IMG/VR virus record: IMGVR_UViG_3300037459_000194
Span: 1-41,335 of that record
Direction: 5' to 3' (one strand)
Source: a virus
DNA: 41,335 nt
The notes beneath the pieces are model-generated. The model searched no databases. It saw only the letters and a list, made by a program, of their open reading frames with translations, and was not told where the DNA came from. The first letter of the stretch is position 1, and each line of letters opens with the position of its first letter. Positions 1 through 6,449 of this stretch are shown in pieces. The position numbers and the translations under genes were made by a program.

Positions 1-107
1 CGCCTCGCAGCGCGGTCGTCCACAGGAACGCCCGGTACCGGAGGACCGGCAGGAGCGATCGCAGGAGCGGCACATGGCTGTCTACCCGCTTCTTCTTCAT
101 TCGATCC
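1..107. repeat. Terminal direct repeat, left copy
   Basis: The first 107 bases are identical to 41229-41335. This means either that a circular molecule was written with an overlap or that the phage has short direct terminal repeats. The repeat contains the start of a small membrane-protein gene that is complete at the right end (41152-41328), and the ATGA junction with the gene at 97-366 falls in it. An exact repeat cutting through a gene favours an assembly overlap of a circular or permuted genome over a true physical end. Confidence 0.95.
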
Positions 108-366
108 GCTCCAGTTCGCCCTGCTCCTCAGCGATCGCCTCGCCCTCCTCGATCAGGTCAAAGATCGTCGGACCGCACACCGTCACCACCGACGTCTCGG
201 CGGTCATGCCCGACCGTGCGCCCGCCGCCATCACCTGGATCCGGGCGAGCCCCGCCATCGCATCCGGGGCCGCCCGCCACGCCGCAGCCAACCCCTCCGG
301 CGTCGTCCACAACGCCAGCCGCCGCGTCAGAACCCACCGCCGCACGTCACGCCACCAGCGCCTCAT
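97..366 (-). CDS. Hypothetical 89-aa protein
   Basis: Unrecognised 89-residue protein. The first 20 residues are rich in Arg and Trp (MRRWWRDVRRW), the middle is Ala-rich and probably helical, and the C-terminus is acidic (EEGEAIAEEQGELE). A strong ribosome site, AAGGAGGGGG, lies just upstream of the ATG and fixes the start. The gene begins 14 bases after the 3' end of the tRNA-like gene. Its stop overlaps, as ATGA, the start of the small membrane-protein gene that runs across the circle junction, so the two are translationally coupled. The basic amphipathic start could bind membrane or nucleic acid, but no function can be assigned. Confidence 0.75.
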   Translation of the reverse strand: MRRWWRDVRRWVLTRRLALWTTPEGLAAAWRAAPDAMAGLARIQVMAAGARSGMTAETSVVTVCGPTIFDLIEEGEAIAEEQGELERIE

Positions 367-380
367 AACCCCCTCCTTGT

Positions 381-455
381 TGGTGGACCTGGCCGGAGTC
401 GAACCGGCTCACCCCTCGTCGAAACTCGGGCGCTCTTCCGGTGAGCTACAGGCCC
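381..455 (-). tRNA. tRNA-like gene with unpaired anticodon stem (nominal Glu-UUC)
   Basis: On the minus strand a 75-nt cloverleaf-like sequence can be drawn. The acceptor GGGCCTG pairs with CAGGTCC (one G-U), with discriminator A and an encoded CCA. Then come TA, a D-stem GCTC/GAGC with a GG-containing loop, and a perfect T-arm GCCGG-TTCGACT-CCGGC. In the standard register the anticodon loop is GTTTCGA (anticodon TTC, Glu), but the stem CCCGA/CGAGG pairs at only two of five positions. Shifted registers (for example TCG, Arg) pair no better. The rest is too good to be chance, so this is a real tRNA-derived element. It may be a degenerate or non-translating tRNA, or one with an unusual anticodon arm. 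It is cotranscribed with the gene 14 bases downstream. Confidence 0.65.
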
Positions 456-1087
456 TCTCGACAGAAGCTCCCCGGTGTGCTTGGCTGGGCGGGTGGTCGG
501 GGGGGCGTAGGTGTCTCTGACGTCGCACGCGCACGACCCAACCCACTCCGACTTCCACTCTCTCCCTCCCTTCCCCCCGCGCTCACCGGCCTGCGCCCCC
601 AAGGCGCAAAGGCCAGGGGGAGAGCGACCGGCCGCAGCCGGCAGACCTTCTCCACCGTCCAAGCAGCTCCGCCGTGGCGAGCAGGTGACGGACCGAGCGT
701 CACCCGCGTCACCCAGGATCCAGCCCGACCATGGGCGTTCTCGGCAGGGGGCGGGCATGGCCGGCGTCGTGATGAAATCGACCGCCCCCCCCGTGCCTCG
801 AGCTACTGCCGTTGTGCCAGGGGGGTGCCACTTTGGTTTCCGGTAATGGTCTTTACGTTGTCTTGGGTGTGGGCAGGACACCGGGGTTACGTCACACCCC
901 CCGTTATCAGCACCCCCACCCACCACAGGTAGTGGTTGGGCTCGGGTGACGCTGGGTGACGGGCCTCGCACCTGCCACGCTGGCACCCCCGCGAGATCGT
1001 AAGACGTGTGTGGGATGGACGTTCCGTGCAAAATCCCCACCTCTCCTCCTGCCCCTCGGCTGTCGTGACGTGGTAACGGCACGTCCG
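456..1087. promoter_or_regulatory. 632-bp gene-free region with clustered GTNAC palindromes
   Basis: No credible gene lies between the zinc-finger gene ending at 1088 and the tRNA-like gene. Open frames here are low-complexity and run antisense or through the tRNA. The region holds about ten copies of the pentamer GTNAC (at 685, 699, 708, 886, 891, 946, 956, 1065, 1073 and 1087), several as inverted pairs. It also has C- and G-tracts around 784-835. The spacing of the 685-712 group matches the iterons inside the replication initiator gene (7162-7252). It is the largest non-coding space in the genome and lies between the early operon and the packaging/structural genes. It may be an operator, secondary origin, pac site or late-promoter region. 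I see no clear sigma-70 promoter. Confidence 0.6.
685..712. repeat. Iteron-like unit (GTGAC-N9-GTCAC-N4-GTCAC)
   Basis: GTGAC at 685, GTCAC at 699 and GTCAC at 708 reproduce exactly the 14- and 9-base spacing of the repeats inside the initiator gene (7162/7176/7185 and 7198/7212/7221). The outer pair forms a perfect inverted repeat, GGTGACG and CGTCACC, with a 7-base centre (684-704). It is probably a binding site for the same protein as the intragenic array. Confidence 0.6.
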
Positions 1088-1091
1088 TTAC
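1073..1091. repeat. Perfect palindrome GTAACGG-N5-CCGTTAC
   Basis: Seven-base arms with a five-base centre. The 14-base spacing between GTAAC and GTTAC equals the first spacing of the iterons, and the sequence closely resembles the third iteron at 7234-7252 (GTGACGG...CCGTTAC). It overlaps the TAA stop of the minus-strand gene ending at 1088. This is an operator or replication-protein site by inference. Confidence 0.55.
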
Positions 1092-1966
1092 TCCGCCCCG
1101 TCGGTCGGTTGGGTTGGCTTTGCCCGGGGAGCTGGGTCCTCCTGATCGTGCGTGGGGCTTGCGACGTTGCCCTGTGCCGGACGATCGTGCTGGTCCTCGA
1201 CCCAACCTTCGAGTTCACATACGAGGGCGTGTGCGGACACCAGGTCCGACTCTCCAGCGTCAGCAGTATCGGCGATCAGTTGCTGCACCCGAGCGAGTAG
1301 CGTGCCGTGTGCTGGACGATCGGGGGGTGGTGCGCGGTATGAGTGGAACGGTTCTCCGCCCCCGTCACAGTGCCCACGGTAGGGCCTGCCGCAGGTGTGG
1401 CAGGGTGGACGTTCGGAGGGTGGCTCGACGTAGGGGTGCAGGGGTGGCGTGCCCCCGTGTGAGCCATGGTGGAGGCGCTCAATGCCGCACACGTGGCAGG
1501 GCAGTTCGGCCTGGTCGAGGTAGTCGACGGCCTGCTCGAGCGGGGTGGGTTCGGTTGGGATCGTGCCCTTACAGAGCCCGTGGTCGCCGTGTCGAAGCGC
1601 GTCCTCTGCGGTGTAGCCGCACATCGGGCAGTGTGGCGCGCCGCCTGGCGGGAAGGCTGCGTGCACAGGCCCCACGGTGATGCCATTGATCGGGCCATGG
1701 ATCTCGTTGGCTAGGCTGGCCTGCCACACGAAGTCGTCGGCCGTGTGCACCAGGAAGGACAGCAGCGGAACGGTGGGCAAGGTGGGGTTGTAGTCCCTGT
1801 AGACGTTGACGCGCACCATGTCCCTTGCGGCGGCTCGTGCGCGTGCTGGCGGTAGGTGCTTGAGGTTGCGGATCCCTTCGGCCACGTCGTCGGGTGTCCA
1901 GACGGCGTAGCATTGGGCGGCGAACAGTGCGGCCTCTTCCAGGGCCTCTTGTCGTTCGGTGGTCAT
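1088..1966 (-). CDS. Zinc-ribbon-rich hypothetical protein
   Basis: A 292-residue protein of unknown function. The N-terminal half is helical. The middle has three Cys/His clusters: CPMCG with a following HGDHGLC, CHVCG with LHH, and CHTCG with GHC, which suggests two or three structural zinc sites. The C-terminus is Pro/Asp/Glu-rich and probably disordered. The ATG is set by an ATGA overlap with the preceding terminase-small-like gene. It is the last gene of the early minus-strand operon and abuts the GTNAC-rich intergenic region, so a role in binding nucleic acid or a regulator is possible but unproven. Confidence 0.75.
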   Translation of the reverse strand: MTTERQEALEEAALFAAQCYAVWTPDDVAEGIRNLKHLPPARARAAARDMVRVNVYRDYNPTLPTVPLLSFLVHTADDFVWQASLANEIHGPINGITVGPVHAAFPPGGAPHCPMCGYTAEDALRHGDHGLCKGTIPTEPTPLEQAVDYLDQAELPCHVCGIERLHHGSHGGTPPLHPYVEPPSERPPCHTCGRPYRGHCDGGGEPFHSYRAPPPDRPAHGTLLARVQQLIADTADAGESDLVSAHALVCELEGWVEDQHDRPAQGNVASPTHDQEDPAPRAKPTQPTDGAE

Positions 1967-2622
1967 GGTCGGATGTCCTCTCCAGGGCTGTCGCCGCCGA
2001 TCACCTGAGCCGTAGGCGCCCTTGCGGGGCCATTGGTTTGTAGGCCGGCGTTCATGTCGACGAGCACGGCCCTTTCGCGCTCGACGGTTTCGATGATCTG
2101 GGTAGCAGCTGCAACGGCGCCCATTGCGGCGGGGTCGGATCCGCCGCCTCGTGCGGTGACGGCTCCGAGCTTGGTGCCTCGTTCGACGTGAGCTCGAGTT
2201 GCCTTGCCTGTGCGCAGGTCGGCCGTTTCGACGGTTGCGGAGATGGGGCCTGTGTGCGTGAACACCGCGGAGATCGCGGCGAGCGCTGCCATGTCCTCGC
2301 CGATCGACGGCTTGAAGATGTTGAGGAAGTCCCTGGCCGCACGGATGCGGATCTCGTCGGGATTGTCGGGGTTCTCCCAGGTGCGGATGAGCACCATGAC
2401 GGCAGGCCCTGTGCGCGTCTCGGCGTCGGCGAGCATCTGGTTGTTGAACCAGCGCTTGAACTCGGCGATGCGGTTCCACTTGTAGAAGGTGTCTGGGTGC
2501 ACGCGCGCCCGTGCTGCGATCGCACGCATGGAGGCGCCTGGTAGCTCAAGGGCAGCACGGCAGACGCGCTCCATGGCCTCGGTGGGCTGGTATTCCTTGA
2601 GCGGTGCGACGGGGTTGGGCAT
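1963..2622 (-). CDS. HTH protein, candidate terminase small subunit
   Basis: A 219-residue protein. Residues about 12-60 form a helix-turn-helix of the kind found in phage terminase small subunits and insertion-element transposases: a helical start, MRAIAARARVHPDTFYKW as the recognition unit, then an EFKRWFNNQ helix. The middle (SIGEDMAALAAISAVF) is helical and the tail is disordered with Gly, Ala and Pro. TerS proteins bind the packaging site and pass DNA to TerL. It overlaps its upstream neighbour as TGATG and its downstream neighbour as ATGA. It is separated from TerL by several small genes and the 632-bp intergenic region, which is atypical. An alternative is a DNA-binding regulator. Confidence 0.5.
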   Translation of the reverse strand: MPNPVAPLKEYQPTEAMERVCRAALELPGASMRAIAARARVHPDTFYKWNRIAEFKRWFNNQMLADAETRTGPAVMVLIRTWENPDNPDEIRIRAARDFLNIFKPSIGEDMAALAAISAVFTHTGPISATVETADLRTGKATRAHVERGTKLGAVTARGGGSDPAAMGAVAAATQIIETVERERAVLVDMNAGLQTNGPARAPTAQVIGGDSPGEDIRP

Positions 2623-2867
2623 CAGCGGCGTCGCCTGTCCTTCGCTTCGAGGTGCTTATTGGGGTTCCACATGTCGTCGCCCTGCCGCACTCCCTGCGGC
2701 CCGGCGTCGAAGTCCCAAAGGATCAGGTCGCGGTGCTCCTTGGGGGTGAGCATGTCGTCGGTGCCCGCCTGCCACGCTGCGACGAGTTCCTCGCGTTCTG
2801 GAAACGACAGCGAGGCCCAAAGCAGCGCGAGGTGCAGTCTGTCCGTCGTGGTAATCCTGCGTTTCAT
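2622..2867 (-). CDS. Hypothetical 81-aa protein
   Basis: Unrecognised small protein starting MKRRITTTDR, with a helical, Trp-containing middle (LALLWASLSFPEREELVAAW) and a basic tail (EAKDRRRR). The start is chosen because the ATG overlaps the stop of the cold-shock gene as TGATG. Its own stop overlaps the start of the TerS-like gene in the same way. An upstream ATG at 2975 lies inside the cold-shock gene and is unlikely. Tight coupling between a cold-shock protein and a DNA-binding protein suggests coordinated early expression. Confidence 0.7.
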   Translation of the reverse strand: MKRRITTTDRLHLALLWASLSFPEREELVAAWQAGTDDMLTPKEHRDLILWDFDAGPQGVRQGDDMWNPNKHLEAKDRRRR

Positions 2868-3070
2868 CAGTCGGCCAGACGGACCTCGGAGGCGCGTGGT
2901 CCCTTCTTGCCGTCGGTGGCCTCGTATTCGACGCGGTCGCCCTGGCGCAGGTCCTCGAACTGCATATCCGTGCACGCTGAGCTGTGGAAGAACACGTCCT
3001 CGCCCTGCGTCGGCGAAATGAACCCGAATCCCTTATCGACTACGAGCTTCTTGATCGTTCCTGTCTGCAT
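2867..3070 (-). CDS. Cold-shock domain protein (CspA family)
   Basis: A 67-residue single cold-shock domain, the normal length of bacterial Csp proteins. It starts MQTGTIKKLVVDKGFGFI and carries both RNA-binding motifs: RNP1 KGFGFI (about residues 13-18) and RNP2 VFFHSSA (about 26-32). It ends with the typical EYEATDGKKGPRASEV strand. Csp proteins bind single-stranded RNA or DNA and melt structure in mRNA. The start follows GGAGAAAG by a few bases, and a longer frame upstream lacks family similarity. A phage copy could help translation of structured early mRNA or protect single-stranded DNA during replication. Family assignment is firm; the role is inferred. Confidence 0.95.
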   Translation of the reverse strand: MQTGTIKKLVVDKGFGFISPTQGEDVFFHSSACTDMQFEDLRQGDRVEYEATDGKKGPRASEVRLAD

Positions 3071-3084
3071 TGGTCTTTCTCCGT

Positions 3085-3360
3085 TCACGTGGTCCAAGGT
3101 AACTCGATTCCAAGCAGCCGCAGGTAGGTGCTCGCGATCCTCTCGACGTGCACACGGCAACGTCCGCAGGTCACCCTGGGCGCATCCTCGTGGAAATCGG
3201 CTCGTCCTTCGTCGAAGTCGAGCCGACCCGATCGGCAATATGGTCGCGTCCTGCAGGACCAGCTATAGCCACGAGGAGGCAGACCGCTGTTCATGTCGGT
3301 CCAACGGAGCGGCCCGTGGGCCACGTGCGTTTTGCGGCCTTTATTCCAGACGACGAACAT
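3085..3360 (-). CDS. Small Cys-containing hypothetical protein
   Basis: A 91-residue protein beginning MFVVWNKGRKTHVAHGP, with two cysteine groups: SCRTRPYC near residue 37 and TCGRC near residue 66, probably one zinc site. Many phages encode similar short proteins with a K-x-H-x-A start followed by CRT and CGR motifs, and their function is unknown. The start at 3360 overlaps the stop of the 731-aa gene as TGATG. An in-frame ATG six codons upstream (3378) is possible. Fourteen bases separate its stop from the cold-shock start. Confidence 0.7.
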   Translation of the reverse strand: MFVVWNKGRKTHVAHGPLRWTDMNSGLPPRGYSWSCRTRPYCRSGRLDFDEGRADFHEDAPRVTCGRCRVHVERIASTYLRLLGIELPWTT

Positions 3361-5555
3361 CAGCGAGACGACCGCCATTCGGCCGATCGGTCCCAGGCGC
3401 CCTTCGGTTTCCCGTTGCGCCAGTTTGCATCTAGTTGTGCCAGGATCCCGTCGCAGCGTGCGACCACGTCGGGCATGTTGGCGCAGCGACGTCGTGCCGC
3501 GCGCACGGCGGGCCATGCCCAGTTGTCGAAGTCGGTACCGTAGTGGTTGGTGCGTCGCGAGTCGGGGCCAGGTGCTGCGCCCCCCTCGTGCCACTCGACG
3601 GCGTAGCCGATCACCCAACGGCCGCTGTCCTCGACCCACCAGCCGAACTCGATCAGCGTGCGGCACAGGTCCTTGATCGCGACCTTGGCGAGATCGTTCG
3701 GTCGCGTGAGCTCGGCCGCGTCGAGGCCGGTGATGGCGAGCGCCAGGTGCCACGGTGCCCAATGCTTGACCTCGCCCTTGAAGTAGCGCCCATCCTTGAC
3801 GCCCACGATCAGCGTGTTCACCGCAGCAGTGGACGACGCTGCGGTCTCGATCCAGGATTTCGTCCACAGGCGGTCAATCGTCTGCAGCGCAATCTCGTTG
3901 CCGGTTGCGTGGTAGTTCCACGCATCCATTTGCGGCCGTCGACCGAGGCCGCGTAGCTCGCCCATGTCTTGGAAGAAGTGGCTCCCCGAGATCTCGAGGT
4001 TGCACAGGTGGCGCCCCAGGTAGGAGCCGGTGAGCAGCGTCCAGCCGGCGAGCGTGTTCGAGGAGGCGTGCCCCCAATCCTTCACCCACCAGCCGCCGTT
4101 GTGCACCTGCCGCGCGCCAGGCAGCTTGCCGAGGCGGTCCTTCGATCGGTTCGTCGACCAGTGCGGCAGCAGGCCGTAGAAGACGAGGCGTTTTACATCC
4201 GGAGGGAAGGTGTGGCTACGTATGTCGAGCGGTCGGCCATCGGCCTCGTGGAAGTTGCTCGGCCGGCAGAACTCGGAAAGCACCGAGGGGGTGAGCGTCC
4301 ACAGGTGCGACGGTCCGCCTCCGTCGACGGCCAGCGCCGGCGCGAGCTTAGAGGCGCCGAAGTCGTATTGGTCGCCGGTGTCTCGAGGTGTGCGATTGAG
4401 TACAAACCCCCAAGAGCGGAACAGGTCGCCACGGCGGCCGCGCTCACGCAGGAAGTCGAGGGCGAGCTCGGCCAGCTTCGCGTTGCCGTGCCCACGTGCG
4501 TCCGTGTCCTCGGATCGGTGCAGCTCGGGGGTGACACCCCAAGGCCCCCAATGGCCCGCCCAACCGAGCGCCATGCCCACTACCGGGGCGTGTGTCTCGG
4601 CGTAGAGCGTCGCGAGTTCGGCCTCGGTCGCATCCTTGTAGAACAACAACTTACCGCGCCACGCGGACGCCTGACCGTTCCCCCACCAGGTCGAATCGCA
4701 TAATCGAGCGCATAATCCTGCGCCCTTTGCCAAGGTGTCGCTGCCCCCGCGCGCCTCGTGGCACTCAAGGATCGCGTAGATGCCGGCGGCGGTGAGCAGG
4801 TCGATCGACTTGACGCGCTGCACCAAGGCGGTCGTGCGTGGGTCGCTGTTGGCGAGCATTAGCTCGAACGGCACCGAGCGCGAGGCGGTGTAGAGGGCGA
4901 ACCAACAATGCGCCGCGAACATCGTCTTCGCGACGCGCCCCCACCCGTGCACCACGACGCGCGCCGGGCCGGTCTCGACAACCTCCCAGGTCTGCGGCCG
5001 CCAGCGTGACGTGCCCCCGTCCTCGAGTACGAAGAGAAGCTCCCAAGGCGCTGCGGACGTAGCACCTATGAGCGGTTCGGTGGCCGCCTCGAGTACCGTG
5101 CCAGTTTCGTTCGTAACGCCACGTAACGAGGCGGAGCGGATCTCACCGACGACACGCTCGACCGCCTCGAGGCGTGTCGTGCGCACGTGGACGAGGCGAC
5201 CCTTGGCACCCCACCGCGCGCCGAGGAAGGCGGGCCAGCGCCGCGGTGCGAACTCCAGGCGGCCGGTGGGCAGGTCGACGTCGGGCACGGCGAACGTCAC
5301 CCAGGCGTCGTCACGTGGTACCGGCGCTAGGTTGTGCACCGTCGCCGGGATCTGTCCGAAGATCGCTGACGCGAATAGCGCGCCGGCGAGGAGCATCATC
5401 GCAACCCCGAGCGCCCGGTTCCAGAAGTCGCGGCCCGGTTTGCCGTGGCACGAGTAACAGCGCCCGCGCTCCTTCTCGTCGTCGAGCACGAGCATCGTCC
5501 CGCAGGCGTCGCAAGGCGGTCCGAACTCTTTGGCGAATCTCTCGTGGTAGTTCAT
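3360..5555 (-). CDS. Membrane-anchored protein with zinc ribbon and possible YetA/PcRGLX-like lyase domain
   Basis: A 731-residue protein. Residues 15-36 hold two CxxC pairs (CDAC, CYSC), a small zinc ribbon. Residues about 48-67 are a clear membrane segment (GVAMMLLAGALFASAIF). The remaining ~660 residues look like a multi-domain enzyme: beta-rich to about residue 250, including WEVVETGPARVVVHGWG followed by aromatic strands, then a Trp/His-rich helical half. That order recalls exo-rhamnogalacturonan lyase/YetA-like proteins (barrel, beta-sandwich, alpha/alpha toroid). This is my reading from pattern, not a database hit. It is the largest early-operon gene, with ATGA and TGATG overlaps on either side. 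It could act on host surface or capsule polysaccharide from the inner membrane, or as an exclusion factor. A lysis role is also possible. Confidence 0.6.
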   Translation of the reverse strand: MNYHERFAKEFGPPCDACGTMLVLDDEKERGRCYSCHGKPGRDFWNRALGVAMMLLAGALFASAIFGQIPATVHNLAPVPRDDAWVTFAVPDVDLPTGRLEFAPRRWPAFLGARWGAKGRLVHVRTTRLEAVERVVGEIRSASLRGVTNETGTVLEAATEPLIGATSAAPWELLFVLEDGGTSRWRPQTWEVVETGPARVVVHGWGRVAKTMFAAHCWFALYTASRSVPFELMLANSDPRTTALVQRVKSIDLLTAAGIYAILECHEARGGSDTLAKGAGLCARLCDSTWWGNGQASAWRGKLLFYKDATEAELATLYAETHAPVVGMALGWAGHWGPWGVTPELHRSEDTDARGHGNAKLAELALDFLRERGRRGDLFRSWGFVLNRTPRDTGDQYDFGASKLAPALAVDGGGPSHLWTLTPSVLSEFCRPSNFHEADGRPLDIRSHTFPPDVKRLVFYGLLPHWSTNRSKDRLGKLPGARQVHNGGWWVKDWGHASSNTLAGWTLLTGSYLGRHLCNLEISGSHFFQDMGELRGLGRRPQMDAWNYHATGNEIALQTIDRLWTKSWIETAASSTAAVNTLIVGVKDGRYFKGEVKHWAPWHLALAITGLDAAELTRPNDLAKVAIKDLCRTLIEFGWWVEDSGRWVIGYAVEWHEGGAAPGPDSRRTNHYGTDFDNWAWPAVRAARRRCANMPDVVARCDGILAQLDANWRNGKPKGAWDRSAEWRSSR

Positions 5556-5914
5556 CTTCCTTCCTCCTTAGGCTTTCCTTTGATGACAGCCAGCAGGTCG
5601 CCCATCTCTTCCGTGCAGTCGTCGCCGGCGTAACACCGCTTGAGCATCTCCAGCAGCGCGACGTTCTCCTTCACCGCCCAGGCCTGCTGCCCTGGCGTCA
5701 GTTGCGGCTCCTTCCTCCGCCGTGCTCGCGCGCACGTTCGGCAATGGCCGTAGAGGCGGCGGCCGTGCTTGCAGTCGACCTCCGGCTGGTTGTCTTTCAT
5801 CCAATCGATGACGCCGCGCAGCTCGTTGAGGAAGCGCCTCGTTGAGTTGCGGCGCAGCAGTAGCTCGTGGGCGAGTTCGAGCGTCACGCACGCCTGCTCC
5901 AAGGTCGGCATCAT
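5552..5914 (-). CDS. Hypothetical 120-aa protein with Cys cluster
   Basis: Mostly helical and unrecognised. It starts MMPTLEQACVTLELAHELL, has a C-x-H...YGHCRTC cluster around residues 49-63 that could hold a metal ion, and ends in a Lys/Glu-rich segment (GKPKEEGR). The ATG pair at 5914 overlaps the stop of the preceding gene as TGATG, and the stop overlaps the start of the 731-aa gene as ATGA. No function is assigned. Confidence 0.7.
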   Translation of the reverse strand: MMPTLEQACVTLELAHELLLRRNSTRRFLNELRGVIDWMKDNQPEVDCKHGRRLYGHCRTCARARRRKEPQLTPGQQAWAVKENVALLEMLKRCYAGDDCTEEMGDLLAVIKGKPKEEGR

Positions 5915-6249
5915 CAGTAGCGTCGGTTTGGCCGCATCGGTGACGGTGGCACGTCGTCGGGGTTCGCCGTCACGATGCCCTTGTCGGGTTTGCCGGCGGC
6001 ACCCTGCTGCGCCTCGATTTGCTTCTTCAGCTCCATGTGCACGTCCATCAGGCGCTTCCCTAGCGCCTGCGCCGCGAAGGCCCATAGCGCGTTCTCGTTG
6101 ACCTGGTTCGCGCCGACGTGGGACATGGCGGGCTTGACGGTCACGAGCAGGAAGCCGTCGGGGAACAACGTCCCGAGCGCTTCGAGCAGCTGCACTTGGT
6201 CGGGGGTGTAGCCTGCCGGCTCTTTATTGGCGCCGTTCGGGGGGGTCAT
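5914..6249 (-). CDS. Hypothetical 111-aa protein
   Basis: Unrecognised. It starts MTPPNGANKEPAGYTPDQVQ. The central part is hydrophobic-helical (LLEALGTLFPDGFLLVTV, ALWAFAAQALGKRLMDVHM) and ends in a short coiled-coil-like stretch (ELKKQIEAQQ). There is no clear membrane segment or catalytic motif. The start at 6249 overlaps the upstream stop as ATGA, and the stop overlaps the next start as TGATG. It belongs to the early replication operon. Confidence 0.7.
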   Translation of the reverse strand: MTPPNGANKEPAGYTPDQVQLLEALGTLFPDGFLLVTVKPAMSHVGANQVNENALWAFAAQALGKRLMDVHMELKKQIEAQQGAAGKPDKGIVTANPDDVPPSPMRPNRRY

Positions 6250-6446
6250 CCGACTACTACTCCGTCGGCGTCGACGATCCGGACCTCGCGACCGCTCTTG
6301 AAGCGCCACTCTTCCCCAGCGTGGACCGCGTCCTCGAGCGTGGGACGAGCAGCGCCATCCGGGTCGATCCCGTGCGAGCGTAGGGGAAACCGGTCCTTGT
6401 CTTCGCAGACTTCAAAGTCTGGGTCTTTGGGTCCATGGTCTTGCAT
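6246..6446 (-). CDS. Hypothetical 66-aa acidic protein
   Basis: A small acidic protein (MQDHGPKDPDFEVCEDKDRF...) ending in two beta-like strands (WRFKSGREVRIVDADGVVVG), probably a small beta-barrel or hairpin. It starts four bases after the initiator gene, preceded by GGAG within CTTGGGGGTC...GGAGTGAACG. The stop overlaps the next start as ATGA. No family is recognised. Confidence 0.65.
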   Translation of the reverse strand: MQDHGPKDPDFEVCEDKDRFPLRSHGIDPDGAARPTLEDAVHAGEEWRFKSGREVRIVDADGVVVG

Positions 6447-6449
6447 CGT

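Noticed and set aside
1-107. True short terminal repeats of a linear genome
   Set aside because: Not excluded, but the repeat cuts a coding gene and genes run continuously through the junction, so an assembly overlap of a circular or permuted molecule is simpler.
363-1205. A 280-aa open frame on the minus strand over the intergenic region
   Set aside because: It runs straight through the tRNA-like gene and the zinc-finger gene end, is low-complexity in Arg/Gly/Pro and has no ribosome site. It is a G+C-rich chance frame.
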